Below, in pieces: positions 43,451 to 52,546 of a DNA stretch of 64,000 bases; within the stretch, counting starts at the first letter, position 1; every line of letters begins with the position of its first letter. The stretch is taken from assembly GCF_007858285.1 (NCBI RefSeq), contig NZ_VFIL01000003.1:496001-560000 (forward strand), given 5' to 3'. A model generated the notes under the pieces. The model was not told the origin of the DNA and did not search any database. It was given only the letters and a program-made list of their open reading frames with translations. The DNA comes from Pseudomonas brenneri. Its GTDB lineage: Bacteria; Pseudomonadota; Gammaproteobacteria; Pseudomonadales; Pseudomonadaceae. The position numbers and the translations under genes are program-made.

Positions 43451-44782
43451 TCACTGAGGGTGCGAACGCCCGGTCATCTCGCGGGCCATTTCGCTGGCGT
43501 AGCTATCGGTCATGCCGGCGATGAAGTCGATCATGCGCAGGAACGAGCGATGCAGCGACCAATCAGGATGGGGGGCACTATTGCCCAGCAAATCCAGGAC
43601 ACGCCGATTCTTGAAGGATGGGGTACGGCCGCCATGTTGTTCCAGGGCTGCGCCACAGAAGGTGTTCAGGAGGATCTCCAGGGTGGTGTAGGCGCCGATC
43701 TCATGCAGGGTTTTGCGTTTGTCCTGGAAGATTTTTTTGCGCGCCATGTCCTTGGCATTCAGCACGCAGCGTTTGGCTGGGCCATGCATGTGTTCCACCA
43801 GATCACCTTGCAGGGTCCCGGCCAATAGCGCGGGTTGTTGCTCGACGAACGCCCGCGCGGCGGCGTTGGTCAGGTGCTCGATCGCCTTGCCGCGCAGAAT
43901 CGCGAGTTTGCGTCGCCTGGAGTCCAGGGGCCCCAGTTGCCGGTAGGTTTCCGGCAAGTCATCGCCTACCAGGTTCAACAGCAATGATTCGACCTCGGCG
44001 TACTCCAGCAAGTCCATTTCCAGGCCATCTTCAAGATCGATCAGGGCGTAGCAGATATCGTCGGCCGCCTCCATCAGGTAGACCAGCGGGTGGCGGGCCC
44101 AGCGTTGTTCCTCAAGTTGGGGCAGGCCAAGCTTCTGGGCGATCTGCTCAAGGATCGGCAGCTCGCTCTGGTAGCAGCCGAACTTGTGTTTCTTGTAGCC
44201 CAGGGAGTCGGCGTGACGGGCGGTCCATGGGTACTTCAGGTAAGTACCCAGGGTGGCGTAGGTCAGGCGCGTGCCGCCGTCGAACTGGTGGTATTCCAAT
44301 TGCGTCAGGACGCGGAACCCTTGCGCATTGCCTTCGAAGTTGAGGAAGTCATTGCGCTCGGCGCCGCTCATATCATCCAGCCAGCCACGGCCGGCAGCCT
44401 GCTGGAACCAGTGGCGAATCGCATCTTCGCCGGAATGGCCGAACGGTGGGTTGCCGATGTCGTGGGCCAGGCAGGCCGATTGCACGACCATCCCCAGGTC
44501 ACTGGGGTCGCACCAGTCGGGCAGGGCGCTGCGGATGGTCTCGCCGACGCGCATGCCCAGGGAGCGCCCGACGCAACTGACTTCCAGCGAGTGGGTCAGC
44601 CGGGTATGGATATGATCGTTGCTGGTCACCGGGTGGACCTGGGTCTTGCGACCCAGACGACGAAAGGCCCCGGAGAAAATGATCCGGTCATGATCTTTGT
44701 GAAATGGGCTGCGACCCAGCTCTTCCGGGCTGTGCAGGGGTTTTCCAAGGCGTTCGCGGGTAAGCAGGGTAGGCCAATCCAA
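43451..44782 (-). CDS. dgt: Deoxyguanosinetriphosphate triphosphohydrolase-like protein
   Basis: A 443-residue HD-domain enzyme that splits dGTP or other dNTPs to deoxynucleoside and triphosphate, limiting nucleotide pools. The HD metal site is visible as [18 protein letters not shown] and [18 protein letters not shown], and [16 protein letters not shown] gives the later Asp. I use the TTG at 44782 (start [13 protein letters not shown]) with GGAGAG 8 bases upstream, giving the usual pseudomonad length; an upstream TTG at 44818 is less likely. Confidence 0.92.
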   Translation of the reverse strand: MDWPTLLTRERLGKPLHSPEELGRSPFHKDHDRIIFSGAFRRLGRKTQVHPVTSNDHIHTRLTHSLEVSCVGRSLGMRVGETIRSALPDWCDPSDLGMVVQSACLAHDIGNPPFGHSGEDAIRHWFQQAAGRGWLDDMSGAERNDFLNFEGNAQGFRVLTQLEYHQFDGGTRLTYATLGTYLKYPWTARHADSLGYKKHKFGCYQSELPILEQIAQKLGLPQLEEQRWARHPLVYLMEAADDICYALIDLEDGLEMDLLEYAEVESLLLNLVGDDLPETYRQLGPLDSRRRKLAILRGKAIEHLTNAAARAFVEQQPALLAGTLQGDLVEHMHGPAKRCVLNAKDMARKKIFQDKRKTLHEIGAYTTLEILLNTFCGAALEQHGGRTPSFKNRRVLDLLGNSAPHPDWSLHRSFLRMIDFIAGMTDSYASEMAREMTGRSHPQ

Positions 44783-44854
44783 GGCGAGGGCTCTCCGTGG
44801 GATGAATGTCGACCCCAAGCTTCCCGGTTCGGCGTGCCCGGAGCAAGCGAAAAA

Positions 44855-46018
44855 CTACAGGCCGGCGGCGTCAATATCGATTAGCAGCAAGCGCTGACCG
44901 TTATCGAAGAATTGTCCTGCTGTCAGGCAGTATTGATTGGTTGTGGCATCGCGGTAGGTGGTGGAGAGAATCACGCGGCGTTCTTCCCAACCTTCGGCCA
45001 GCAGGTGATAGAAATAGGGGCGCCACGACCAGTTGTGACCCAGGTAGCGGCCGTCCGCTTGCCAGGCATCCTGGCGCCACTCGAAGTTGGGAGTCAGTTG
45101 GGTGCCGTGGCTATCGCACTGATAGAACCGCAGCAGCCTGGGGAAACCCGGCAACCATGGCAGTTGATTGAGCGGCTCCTGGGCCAGCACCCAGCCTTGC
45201 AGGATCTGCATCAACTCGATCAGTTGCTGGCGCAGCAGCATGATTCGCCCGCGCTCTGCCAGTTTCTGCTGCACATATGCCTGGCGCAGCACGGCGAAAC
45301 GCGAGACGAAGGCATCGGCTGCGAACCAGTTCAGTTGCGCCTGGGCAAACAGGTAGCCTTGGACATAGCGCGCGCCACATTCAAGGGCAAAGTTCAGTTG
45401 CGCTTCGGTTTCCACACCTTCGGCAATGATCCAGCACCCGGTTTTTTCCGCCATTTGGGCCAGGGCGCGTACCACCTCACTGCTTGGGCCTCCCAGGGCC
45501 GCAGCCTGGAACAGGCGCATATCCAGCTTGAGGATATCCGGGCGCAAGGCCAGGACCCGATCCAGTTGCGAATACCCGGCACCAAAATCATCAATGGCAA
45601 TCCGTGCACCGGCCTGACGGTAGCGTGCGACGACTTCAGCCAGGCGCTGGCTATCACCTCCCAGTTCGGTGATCTCAAACACAATGCGTTTTGGATCGAT
45701 GTCATGGGCCTGCAACTGTTTCAGGCTGGGCAGCGGTTGGCCCGGTCGCAGCAGGGTGATCCAGCGGGGGGAGATATTGAGGCTCAGGAACCAGTCTTCA
45801 GGCGCTTCATGCAGGCGGCTCAGGGCATTGTCACGGATCTTGCGGTCCAGGCGGCGCAACGCCGAGGTAGGCGTACGGGCATCGGCGAACAACGGGCCGA
45901 CCGACAGCAATTGCCCGTCTGTCTGTTGCAGGCGGCCTAGTGCTTCCACCCCGGCAATACGGCCGGTGGCGGTGTCGATAAACGGTTGGAAAAAGGCGAG
46001 CGGTTGCCCGTCAATCAC
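44855..46018 (-). CDS. EAL-domain cyclic-di-GMP phosphodiesterase
   Basis: A 387-residue cytoplasmic protein. The EAL domain (1-235) keeps its signature residues: EALGRL, LNISPRW, FEITELGG, DDFGAGYSQLDR, LKLDMRLF, EGVETEAQ and GYLFAQAQ, so c-di-GMP hydrolysis to pGpG is expected. Residues about 260-387 form a second domain with WSWRPYFYHLL and RRVILSTTYRDATTNQYCLTAGQFF, resembling a Cache-like sensor fold but lacking a signal or membrane helix. The start is a GTG with GGAGG 4 to 5 bases upstream. It lies between dgt and the yqjD-like operon, near the Roc-like system. Confidence 0.9.
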   Translation of the reverse strand: MIDGQPLAFFQPFIDTATGRIAGVEALGRLQQTDGQLLSVGPLFADARTPTSALRRLDRKIRDNALSRLHEAPEDWFLSLNISPRWITLLRPGQPLPSLKQLQAHDIDPKRIVFEITELGGDSQRLAEVVARYRQAGARIAIDDFGAGYSQLDRVLALRPDILKLDMRLFQAAALGGPSSEVVRALAQMAEKTGCWIIAEGVETEAQLNFALECGARYVQGYLFAQAQLNWFAADAFVSRFAVLRQAYVQQKLAERGRIMLLRQQLIELMQILQGWVLAQEPLNQLPWLPGFPRLLRFYQCDSHGTQLTPNFEWRQDAWQADGRYLGHNWSWRPYFYHLLAEGWEERRVILSTTYRDATTNQYCLTAGQFFDNGQRLLLIDIDAAGL

Positions 46019-46045
46019 AGAGCCTCCTTAGGATGCTTCGGTATG

Positions 46046-46082
46046 AAAAAGGCCCGGCCCCTACAGAGAGGGCACCGGGCCT
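46046..46082 (-). terminator. Rho-independent terminator of the yqjD-like operon
   Basis: Minus strand stem AGGCCCGG/CCGGGCCT (46075-46082 with 46050-46057) extended by CCC/GGG inside the loop, followed by TTTTT. Confidence 0.8.
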
Positions 46083-46112
46083 GATCCATTTGCAAGAATG
46101 CAGCCAGTTGCG

Positions 46113-46454
46113 TCAGGGCTTGCGGGCGGCACTCTGCATGGCGAGCTTGATCAAGGGGATCAGTCCTGCACCGAGTCGTACCAGACGGGTCATGGTGCCG
46201 ATTCCGCCACTCTTGGCGCCTTTACCGGTGAAAAATCCCAGCAGGGTCACCGCCGCGACGCCCCACAGCGGCGCATGCTTGATACCGAACCCGTCCTGCC
46301 AGCTCTGGCCCATGTTGCGCACCTTGTGCAGGGGCAGCAGCAATTGCTGGGATTCGTGGCGAATTTCCTGGCGGTGCATTTCCATGCGCAGGCGGATCAG
46401 TGCCTTGCGCATTTCCCGTCGGGAGTTGGTTTGCGGCAGTTCAGTCAGGCTCAT
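46113..46454 (-). CDS. YqjK-like small protein
   Basis: A 113-residue basic protein. The N-terminal half is an amphipathic charged helix (RREMRKALIRLRMEMHRQEIRHESQQLLLPL). The C-terminal half has hydrophobic segments (LWGVAAVTLLGFF and LVRLGAGLIPLIKLAM). Third gene of an operon resembling yqjD-yqjE-yqjK; overlaps the previous gene by 4 bases. Function unknown, presumably membrane-associated. Confidence 0.75.
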   Translation of the reverse strand: MSLTELPQTNSRREMRKALIRLRMEMHRQEIRHESQQLLLPLHKVRNMGQSWQDGFGIKHAPLWGVAAVTLLGFFTGKGAKSGGIGTMTRLVRLGAGLIPLIKLAMQSAARKP

Positions 46455-46837
46455 GGCAGCAGGCGCTCCCGGTCGTTGGCCAGCTCTTCGAGGGTGGCGT
46501 GGAAAGGCGTGGACTCATCGAATACCGCGGCCTTCAAGCGCAGCCCGCAGAACGCTGCGGCGAGTACATAAAACACGCATAGGCTGATGATCCCGGTCAG
46601 GCGATAGGTATCCCAGACCAGGATCATGACCAGCGCCGATAACCCCACCAGCAGCAACAGGGCAAACACCAGCGCCAGGCCGGCAAACAGCAGCAGGCTG
46701 ACAGTGCGTGCCTTCTGTTCCTGCAACTCGATGCCGAACAGCTCGACATGGCTGTGCAGCAAGCCCAGGACAGCCGCGCCGAGGCGCCGCGAGGTGGAGC
46801 TTGGGCCCGTGGACGAGCCGGTTTCGCCATTAGACAT
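46451..46837 (-). CDS. Phage holin-like family protein (YqjE, DUF1469)
   Basis: A 128-residue membrane protein with two hydrophobic helices (SLLLFAGLALVFALLLLVGLSA and TGIISLCVFYVLAAAFCGL), the hallmark of the YqjE family. An amphipathic N-terminal helix (LLHSHVELFGIELQEQKA) precedes them. Coupled by ATGA overlap to the YqjK-like gene. It has no proven holin function. Confidence 0.85.
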   Translation of the reverse strand: MSNGETGSSTGPSSTSRRLGAAVLGLLHSHVELFGIELQEQKARTVSLLLFAGLALVFALLLLVGLSALVMILVWDTYRLTGIISLCVFYVLAAAFCGLRLKAAVFDESTPFHATLEELANDRERLLP

Positions 46838-46839
46838 GA

Positions 46840-47154
46840 TTAGCGCCTTGTAGCCAGCAGGCCGATCAGAAAGCCCACGCCGGCCGCGATACCCACGGAC
46901 TGCCAAGGGTTGGCCTGTACGTAGTCTTCGGTGGCGGTGACTGCCGCCTTGCCGCGTTCGCGCAAGGAGTCTTCAGTCAACTTCAGGGTTTCCCGGGCCT
47001 GCAGCAGGCTGTCGTGGATTTTCGAACGCAGTTCATCAGCCTGGTCACCGGCCAGAATCGCGGTGTCGTCCAGCAGTTTTTCGGTATCGCTGACCAGGGT
47101 CTGGAAATCTTCCATCAGTATTTCTTGAGCAGTCTTTGCCGTTTTTCTGGCCAT
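46840..47154 (-). CDS. YqjD/ElaB-family ribosome-associated membrane protein (DUF883)
   Basis: A 104-residue protein with a long helical, acidic N-terminal part (LMEDFQTLVSDTEKLLDDTAILAGDQADELRSK) and a C-terminal tail anchor (NPWQSVGIAAGVGFLIGLLATRR). Escherichia coli YqjD and ElaB bind stationary-phase ribosomes at the inner membrane. First gene of the three-gene operon. Confidence 0.9.
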   Translation of the reverse strand: MARKTAKTAQEILMEDFQTLVSDTEKLLDDTAILAGDQADELRSKIHDSLLQARETLKLTEDSLRERGKAAVTATEDYVQANPWQSVGIAAGVGFLIGLLATRR

Positions 47155-47508
47155 GGTTAACTCCGTGAGTGGCTGTCTGATGCTTTTGCAGGGTTTTGGT
47201 TGAGAGTCGCCGGTATCGGTGAAGGTTCACTGCAATTGTCTGGTACAGCTTTTGCTTTGCCTTGGTGCGCGAGCCGCAAGGCTTGCGCGCAATGTGGGCG
47301 GTTTCGGCAAAAGCCTTGAAAAACCTTACCCTAAATCACTAAAACCCGTGGAAAAACCCACAAGTCACTGCCTTCTTCATCTGTCGTCGCGCCAAAGCGG
47401 TTCAAACCCTCTCAAGAAGGGTGGAACGCGTGGTGCCAATTTAGTGCGCGACCGTTGGCAATGAACTGATTTGGTGCTTTTTCCTGAACTGCAGGCCTGC
47501 CAATTCCC
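47155..47508. other. Intergenic region between the yqjD-like operon and amt
   Basis: 354 bases carrying the divergent promoters. A possible sigma-54 site is listed separately. Nothing else recognised. Confidence 0.4.
47241..47256 (+). promoter_or_regulatory. Candidate sigma-54 promoter for amt
   Basis: TGGTACAGCTTTTGCT matches the consensus TGGCAC-N5-TTGCT in all but one conserved base, with GG and GC exactly 10 bases apart. It lies about 250 bases before the amt start, longer than usual. Confidence 0.35.
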
Positions 47509-48717
47509 ATGGAAAATGTGCAAAGCGCGGTGGACACCCTGGTCCACAGCTCCAATACGCTGTTTATTCTGATTGGCGCGGTAATGGTCCTGGCGATGCA
47601 TGCCGGCTTCGCGTTTCTGGAAGTCGGTACGGTGCGGCAGAAGAACCAAGTCAACGCGTTGTCGAAAATCCTCAGTGATTTTGCGGTCTCGACCCTGGCC
47701 TATTTCTTTATAGGCTATTGGATCTCCTATGGGGTCAGCTTTATGCAGCCGGCCGCAGTGCTCAGTGCCGACCATGGCTATGGCCTGGTGAAGTTCTTTT
47801 TCCTGCTGACCTTCGCGGCTGCCATCCCGGCGATCATCTCCGGAGGCATTGCCGAACGTGCACGCTTTGCTCCACAGCTGTGCGCTACGGCGTTGATCGT
47901 GGCGTTCATCTACCCGTTTTTCGAGGGCATGGTGTGGAACGGCAACTTCGGTCTGCAAGCCTGGTTGCTGGCGACCTTTGGCGCGACGTTCCATGACTTT
48001 GCCGGTTCCGTAGTGGTCCACGCCATGGGCGGGTGGCTGGCGTTGGCTGCGGTGCTGCTGCTGGGCCCGCGCCAGGGACGATATCGCGATGGACGCCTGG
48101 TGGCGTTCGCGCCTTCGAGCATCCCGTTCCTGGCGCTGGGCTCGTGGATATTGATCGTCGGCTGGTTCGGTTTCAACGTGATGAGTGCGCAGACCCTTTC
48201 CGGTGTGAGCGGGCTGGTGGCGGTCAACTCGCTGATGGCGATGGTGGGCGGTACCGTGGCGGCGCTGGTGATCGGGCGTAATGACCCGGGCTTCTTGCAC
48301 AATGGTCCGTTGGCCGGGTTGGTGGCGATTTGCGCCGGTTCCGACCTGATGCACCCGGTGGGCGCATTGATCACCGGCGTGGTGGCCGGTGGCTTGTTCG
48401 TCTGGTGCTTTATCGCCGCCCAGGCGCGTTGGAAGATCGATGATGTGCTGGGTGTCTGGCCGCTGCATGGCTTGTGCGGTGTGTGGGGCGGGATTGCCTG
48501 CGGGATTTTCGGGCAGAGCGCCTTGGGTGGGCTGGGCGGCGTGAGCCTGATCAGCCAGTTGATCGGCACCGGCCTGGGGGTGGTGGTGGCCTTGGCTGGC
48601 GGGTTGCTGGTGTATGGCGTGCTCAAGCGCATCTGCGGCCTGCGCTTGAGTCAGGAAGAGGAGTACTACGGCGCGGACTTGTCGATCCATAAGATTGGTG
48701 CGGTCAGTCAGGATTGA
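47509..48717 (+). CDS. Ammonium transporter (Amt/MEP/Rh family)
   Basis: A 402-residue inner-membrane channel with eleven hydrophobic helices. Key features are GAVMVLAMHAGFAFLEVG at the first helices, the twin pore histidines in FHDFAGSVVVHAMGGW and PLHGLCGVWGG, and the Amt signature around GSWILIVGWFGFNVMSA. No glnK gene lies beside it, unlike the common glnK-amtB pair, so this may be an additional ammonium transporter. The last 14 bases overlap the convergent antiporter gene. Confidence 0.93.
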   Translation: MENVQSAVDTLVHSSNTLFILIGAVMVLAMHAGFAFLEVGTVRQKNQVNALSKILSDFAVSTLAYFFIGYWISYGVSFMQPAAVLSADHGYGLVKFFFLLTFAAAIPAIISGGIAERARFAPQLCATALIVAFIYPFFEGMVWNGNFGLQAWLLATFGATFHDFAGSVVVHAMGGWLALAAVLLLGPRQGRYRDGRLVAFAPSSIPFLALGSWILIVGWFGFNVMSAQTLSGVSGLVAVNSLMAMVGGTVAALVIGRNDPGFLHNGPLAGLVAICAGSDLMHPVGALITGVVAGGLFVWCFIAAQARWKIDDVLGVWPLHGLCGVWGGIACGIFGQSALGGLGGVSLISQLIGTGLGVVVALAGGLLVYGVLKRICGLRLSQEEEYYGADLSIHKIGAVSQD

Positions 48718-50440
48718 TCGGCGCCTGCCGGCTGTCGTCGGTGTGCTGGTAGAAACCGTGAAGCAAGCGGTAACGGTTGCGCCGCACTTCGTCGACCCGC
48801 TCGCGCACCTGTTGGTCAGGCTGGCCGAGCATGATCAGCGCGTGTGACGCGAGCATCAGGCTCGACTCCAGCAACTCGGGCACCACCTCGCTGGCTCCGG
48901 CAGCCTTCAGTTCGGTCAGTTGGCTGTCGTCGCGGGTGCGCACCAGGATCGGCACCTTGTGGTTGATCCGCCGCGCTTCCTTGAGCACCACCAGGGCTAC
49001 ATCTGCATTGTCCACGGCAATCACCACCAGGCGCGCGCGCTCCAGGCCGACCGCGCAGAGCAAGGCGCCGCGTCGGCAATCGCCATAATGCACGCTGCTG
49101 TCCTCGGTGGCGGCTTCCTGTACGCGCTCGGGGTCATCGTCCAGGGCAATGAACGCCTGTTGTTCACGGCGCAGGAAACGCCCGATGGATTGACCAACGC
49201 GGCCATAGCCGCAGATCAGCACGTGCCCGCGCAGTTCGGCGTTGAGCGCGGTGATTGCTTCCAGTTGCACTTGCTGGTTGGGCTTGCGATGCAGGCGCAG
49301 CGCGATAGCGGGCGCGGCCCGCAGCAGCAAGGGCGTCAGCAGCATGGAGCAGAATGTCGCTGCCAGCAGCAGGCTGCTGATTTTGCCTGGCAGCATATTG
49401 CTCAGTTGCATCTGCGCCATCAATGCAAAGCAGAATTCACCACCCTGGGCCAGGGCCAGGCCGCTGCGCCAGGCGGTTTCGCTGTCGCTGCCGCGCAGCT
49501 TGACCAGTGCGGCAACGACGCAACCCTTGATCAGCATCAGCGCGAGGGTCAACCCGAGGATTTGCAGGCTGTGACTGATGAACAGCTGCAGGTCGATCAG
49601 CATGCCGATACTGACAAAAAACAGCCCCAGCAGGATGTCGCGAAACGGCCGGATATCCGCTTCGATCTGGTGCCGGTAATGACTTTCCCCCAGCAACATG
49701 CCCGCCAGGAATGCGCCGAGGGCTGGCGACAGGCCCAGCAGGTGCGTCAGCCAGGCCGTAAGCAGCACGATCACCAGGGCCAGCAGCACGAACAGCTCCG
49801 CCGAATGTGAGGCGGCCACTTCGTGAAACAGGCGCGGCAACAGCCAACGGCTGGCGAGCAGCAGGCCGAGAAACAGCACCACGGTCTTGCCCAGGGTCAG
49901 GGGCAGCGCCCAGTACCAGGCTTGTTCGCTGCTACCGGCGAACACCGGGACCAGGGTCAGCAACAGTACCGCGACCACGTCCTGGAACAGCAGCACGCCA
50001 ATCGCATTCTGCCCATGACTGCTGAAAATCTCCCCCAGGCTGGTCAGCTCCTTGCTCACAATGGCAGTCGATGAAAGGGCCAGACCGGCCCCTAGCAGCA
50101 ACGCGGCCACCGGCGACATGCCTATCAACAGCAGCAACCCGCCCAGCAATACCGAGCAGCACAGTACCTGCAGGCTGCCCAGGCCAAACACCACCCGGCG
50201 CAGGGTGAGCATCTTGGACAGGGAAAACTCCAGGCCCAGGGAAAACAGCAGGAATACCACCCCCAGTTCGGCGAGGTCCGGCAGGTCTTCGCTGTCATTG
50301 ACCCAGTCCAGGGCCGTTGGCCCGACGGCCAGGCCCACGCACAGGTAGCCGAGCACCGGCGGCAGCTGCAGCCGGCGAAACAGCGCAATGACCACCAGGG
50401 ATGAGGCAAGAATGATCAGCAGGTTGGCAAACACAGACAT
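48704..50440 (-). CDS. Kef-type cation:proton antiporter (CPA2 family) with RCK domain
   Basis: A 578-residue membrane protein. Residues 1-385 hold about twelve helices with CPA2 motifs (LGYLCVGLAVGPTALDWV, LLFSLGLEFSLSKML, LALSSTAIVSKELTSLG, LLFQDVVAVLLL, GAFLAGMLLGES). Residues 405-530 form a TrkA-N/RCK nucleotide-binding domain (LICGYGRVGQSIGRFLRRE, ALDDDPERVQEA, VIAVDNADVALVVL). Likely potassium or sodium/proton exchange. Whether glutathione regulates it, as in true KefB/KefC, is unknown. Confidence 0.9.
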   Translation of the reverse strand: MSVFANLLIILASSLVVIALFRRLQLPPVLGYLCVGLAVGPTALDWVNDSEDLPDLAELGVVFLLFSLGLEFSLSKMLTLRRVVFGLGSLQVLCCSVLLGGLLLLIGMSPVAALLLGAGLALSSTAIVSKELTSLGEIFSSHGQNAIGVLLFQDVVAVLLLTLVPVFAGSSEQAWYWALPLTLGKTVVLFLGLLLASRWLLPRLFHEVAASHSAELFVLLALVIVLLTAWLTHLLGLSPALGAFLAGMLLGESHYRHQIEADIRPFRDILLGLFFVSIGMLIDLQLFISHSLQILGLTLALMLIKGCVVAALVKLRGSDSETAWRSGLALAQGGEFCFALMAQMQLSNMLPGKISSLLLAATFCSMLLTPLLLRAAPAIALRLHRKPNQQVQLEAITALNAELRGHVLICGYGRVGQSIGRFLRREQQAFIALDDDPERVQEAATEDSSVHYGDCRRGALLCAVGLERARLVVIAVDNADVALVVLKEARRINHKVPILVRTRDDSQLTELKAAGASEVVPELLESSLMLASHALIMLGQPDQQVRERVDEVRRNRYRLLHGFYQHTDDSRQAPINPD

Positions 50441-50588
50441 CTCCGTCGGGGTGTTGCGGGAAAAAAGCCGCGAGAATCGCTGAATCAGTTATAGGCCATG
50501 GTGATCTGGATCAGGTGTTTGTCGTGACTTGGCGAGGTTTTTCCGACGGCCTAGAATGAACGCCTGTTTTCTATCGGGTCTGTTCATC

Positions 50589-50825
50589 ATGCCTCCTGAA
50601 TGCCAGCTGTTCGGCACCTTGGCCTGCCACCTTTGCGAGCTTGCCGAAGAAGAAATCATGCCGTTGGTCGAACACGGACTGTTGGTTGAGCTGATGGATA
50701 TCAGTGAATCCGAAACCCTGTTCGAAGCCTATGGCCTAAGGATTCCGGTGCTGCGCCGGGTAGATACCGGGGCGGAACTGGATTGGCCTTTCGACACTGA
50801 GCAAGTGGTTGCCTTTCTACGTTAG
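50589..50825 (+). CDS. Glutaredoxin family protein
   Basis: A 78-residue small thiol protein with the motif CHLC in LFGTLACHLCELAEEEIM and the glutaredoxin-like IPVLRRVDTGAELDWPFD. The short length matches the C-terminal-reduced glutaredoxin-like family often found next to conserved pseudomonad genes. Start at MPPECQLF, the first ATG in the domain frame after a weak ribosome site. Confidence 0.8.
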   Translation: MPPECQLFGTLACHLCELAEEEIMPLVEHGLLVELMDISESETLFEAYGLRIPVLRRVDTGAELDWPFDTEQVVAFLR

Positions 50826-50894
50826 CGCTAATCCCATGGCAGGTTGCCGATTATTCGGTTACTGTATGTTTGTACAGCGATTGAGTGAGAGGGA

Positions 50895-51236
50895 ATGCCC
50901 GTGGTGAATGTTGAACAATTGAAAAGCAGCGTCAACCGCATGTCCGTCGATATTGTGCGCGATGCTGTGAATGAGCTGCGGCTCGATGGCCTGGTCACGG
51001 AAGGCAAGACGCCGTTCAACAAAGTGCATTTCAATACCTGCTTTGCCGAAATCGAGGCGCTGTTCCAGCGAGCCGGCTATCACAAGCAACTGGATGTGGT
51101 GGGTTACCAGGGTTTGCTGTATGCACTCTATGACCCTGGCCGCTGGGAGGCAGTGGATGTACTGCGCTGGCTCAAGGAGTTCACCGAGGCGGCCAGTGCC
51201 TCGCCGGTACTGCGGGCCGAGTTGGTCAAGGCTTGA
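50895..51236 (+). CDS. Hypothetical protein, conserved in Pseudomonas
   Basis: A 113-residue soluble protein with mixed helices (VEQLKSSVNRMSVDIVRDAVNELRLDGL, FNTCFAEIEALFQRAGYHKQLDVVGYQGLLYALYDPGRW). No motif I recognise. GAGGG is 3 to 4 bases before the ATG. Likely co-transcribed with the pseudouridine synthase gene 50 bases downstream. Confidence 0.7.
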   Translation: MPVVNVEQLKSSVNRMSVDIVRDAVNELRLDGLVTEGKTPFNKVHFNTCFAEIEALFQRAGYHKQLDVVGYQGLLYALYDPGRWEAVDVLRWLKEFTEAASASPVLRAELVKA

Positions 51237-51285
51237 GAATTTGGGGGATAATGCCCCCTTGGTTTTTCAAGTCTTGAGTGTGTGC

Positions 51286-52176
51286 ATGTCCGATACCGGT
51301 TTTTCCGCGGCCCAGAACCAAGCCAGTACGTTGTACCTGCCACCTGGCTCTTGGGCGACGGTGCTCGATTGTCTGTGCGGGCACTTTCGTGCCATCGGCC
51401 GTGAGCAGTGGCTGGACCGTATTGCCCGTGGTCGGGTGCTGGATGGCAATGGCCAGCCCATAGGCGTGGACCTGGCCTACAAGGAAGGCTTGCGCATCCA
51501 CTACTTTCGCGAAGTGCCGGATGAAAAACCGATCCCGGTGCAGGAGACCATCCTGTACGCCGATGAGCATCTGGTGGTGGCCGACAAACCGCATTTCCTG
51601 CCCGTCACTCCCGCCGGCGAATACGTCGAGCAGACGCTGCTGCGCCGCTTGATCCGCCGCCTGGATAACCCGTCACTGGTACCGCTGCATCGGATCGATC
51701 GCCATACCGCTGGGCTGGTGCTGTTCTCTGCCAACCCACAAAGCCGCTCGGCGTATCAGCAACTGTTCCCCACCCGTCAGATCGATAAATTCTACGAAGC
51801 CATTGCACCGGCCTTGCCTGGGCTGACATTTCCGTTAGTCCACAAGAGCCGTCTGGTCGATGGCGAACCGTTTTTCCGCATGCAGGAAGGGCCCGGTGTG
51901 AGCAACACGGAAACGGCAGTGCAGGTGCGTGAGAAGAACGGCGACCTGTGGCGCTATGGCCTGTTTCCGGTGACGGGCAAGAAGCATCAACTGCGCGTGC
52001 ATATGACGGCGCTGGGTGCGAGTATCTGCAATGATCCGTTTTACCCCCAGGTTATCAAGGATGCCGTGGATGATTACGCCAACCCGCTCAAGTTGCTGGC
52101 CCAGGGTGTACGGTTTATCGACCCGGTGACGGGCGAGGAGCGCAGTTTCAGCAGCAGGATCAAGCTTGAGTGGTGA
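51286..52176 (+). CDS. RluA-family pseudouridine synthase
   Basis: A 296-residue RNA-modifying enzyme. The catalytic motif is HRIDRHTAGLVLFS, with the Asp as nucleophile; ADKPHFLPVTPAGEYVEQTL and VTGKKHQLRVHMTALG are the other RluA motifs. The N-terminal 70 residues (SWATVLDCLCGHFRAIGREQWLDRIARGRVLD) look like an S4-related module. The target RNA cannot be assigned. A 23-bp perfect hairpin lies just downstream. Confidence 0.9.
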   Translation: MSDTGFSAAQNQASTLYLPPGSWATVLDCLCGHFRAIGREQWLDRIARGRVLDGNGQPIGVDLAYKEGLRIHYFREVPDEKPIPVQETILYADEHLVVADKPHFLPVTPAGEYVEQTLLRRLIRRLDNPSLVPLHRIDRHTAGLVLFSANPQSRSAYQQLFPTRQIDKFYEAIAPALPGLTFPLVHKSRLVDGEPFFRMQEGPGVSNTETAVQVREKNGDLWRYGLFPVTGKKHQLRVHMTALGASICNDPFYPQVIKDAVDDYANPLKLLAQGVRFIDPVTGEERSFSSRIKLEW

Positions 52177-52187
52177 TGTTTGCCACA

Positions 52188-52237
52188 CGCCAGATACAAC
52201 AAAGCCCGCTCAAAAGCGGGCTTTGTTGTATCTGGCG
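52188..52237. terminator. Unusually long perfect inverted repeat, bidirectional terminator
   Basis: Two 23-base arms (52188-52210 and 52215-52237) are exactly complementary around a CAAA loop. The inner part, AAAGCCCGCT/AGCGGGCTTT, looks like an intrinsic terminator; the outer 13 bp extend it far beyond normal. It lies between convergent genes. Confidence 0.75.
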
Positions 52238-52244
52238 TTAAGAC

Positions 52245-52466
52245 TTACAGGTCTTTAACGGTGCGAACCTGATCCTTGTTGATGCGGGTGCGCTTGCCAT
52301 CCAGTTGTTCGAATTCGTAGAAGCCCGAATCCTGATCGAATTTAGGGGTATCGACAGCCTGGATTTCGCGACCGTCATTCAGGGTGATCACTGTTGGCGA
52401 GGCGCAACCGGCGAGGGTAGCAAGGCCCAGTGCAAGCATGAGAGCGGCGATGGTCCGTTGGGTCAT
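52245..52466 (-). CDS. YgdI/YgdR-family small lipoprotein
   Basis: A 73-residue lipoprotein. The signal peptide ends in LAGC with Cys21 as the lipidated residue. The mature SH3-like domain VITLNDGREIQAVDTPKFDQDSGFYEFEQLDGKRTRINKDQVR matches YgdI/YgdR. Function unknown; found in many gammaproteobacteria. The start MTQRTIAAL has AGGAG-like bases upstream. Confidence 0.9.
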   Translation of the reverse strand: MTQRTIAALMLALGLATLAGCASPTVITLNDGREIQAVDTPKFDQDSGFYEFEQLDGKRTRINKDQVRTVKDL

Positions 52467-52546
52467 GAGTCTTCTCCGAAAGTAATGCTGTATTGAGTTC
52501 TGACCTTGTGACGTGTGCAACGTCGGCAAAGTTCCTTGTCTAGCGC

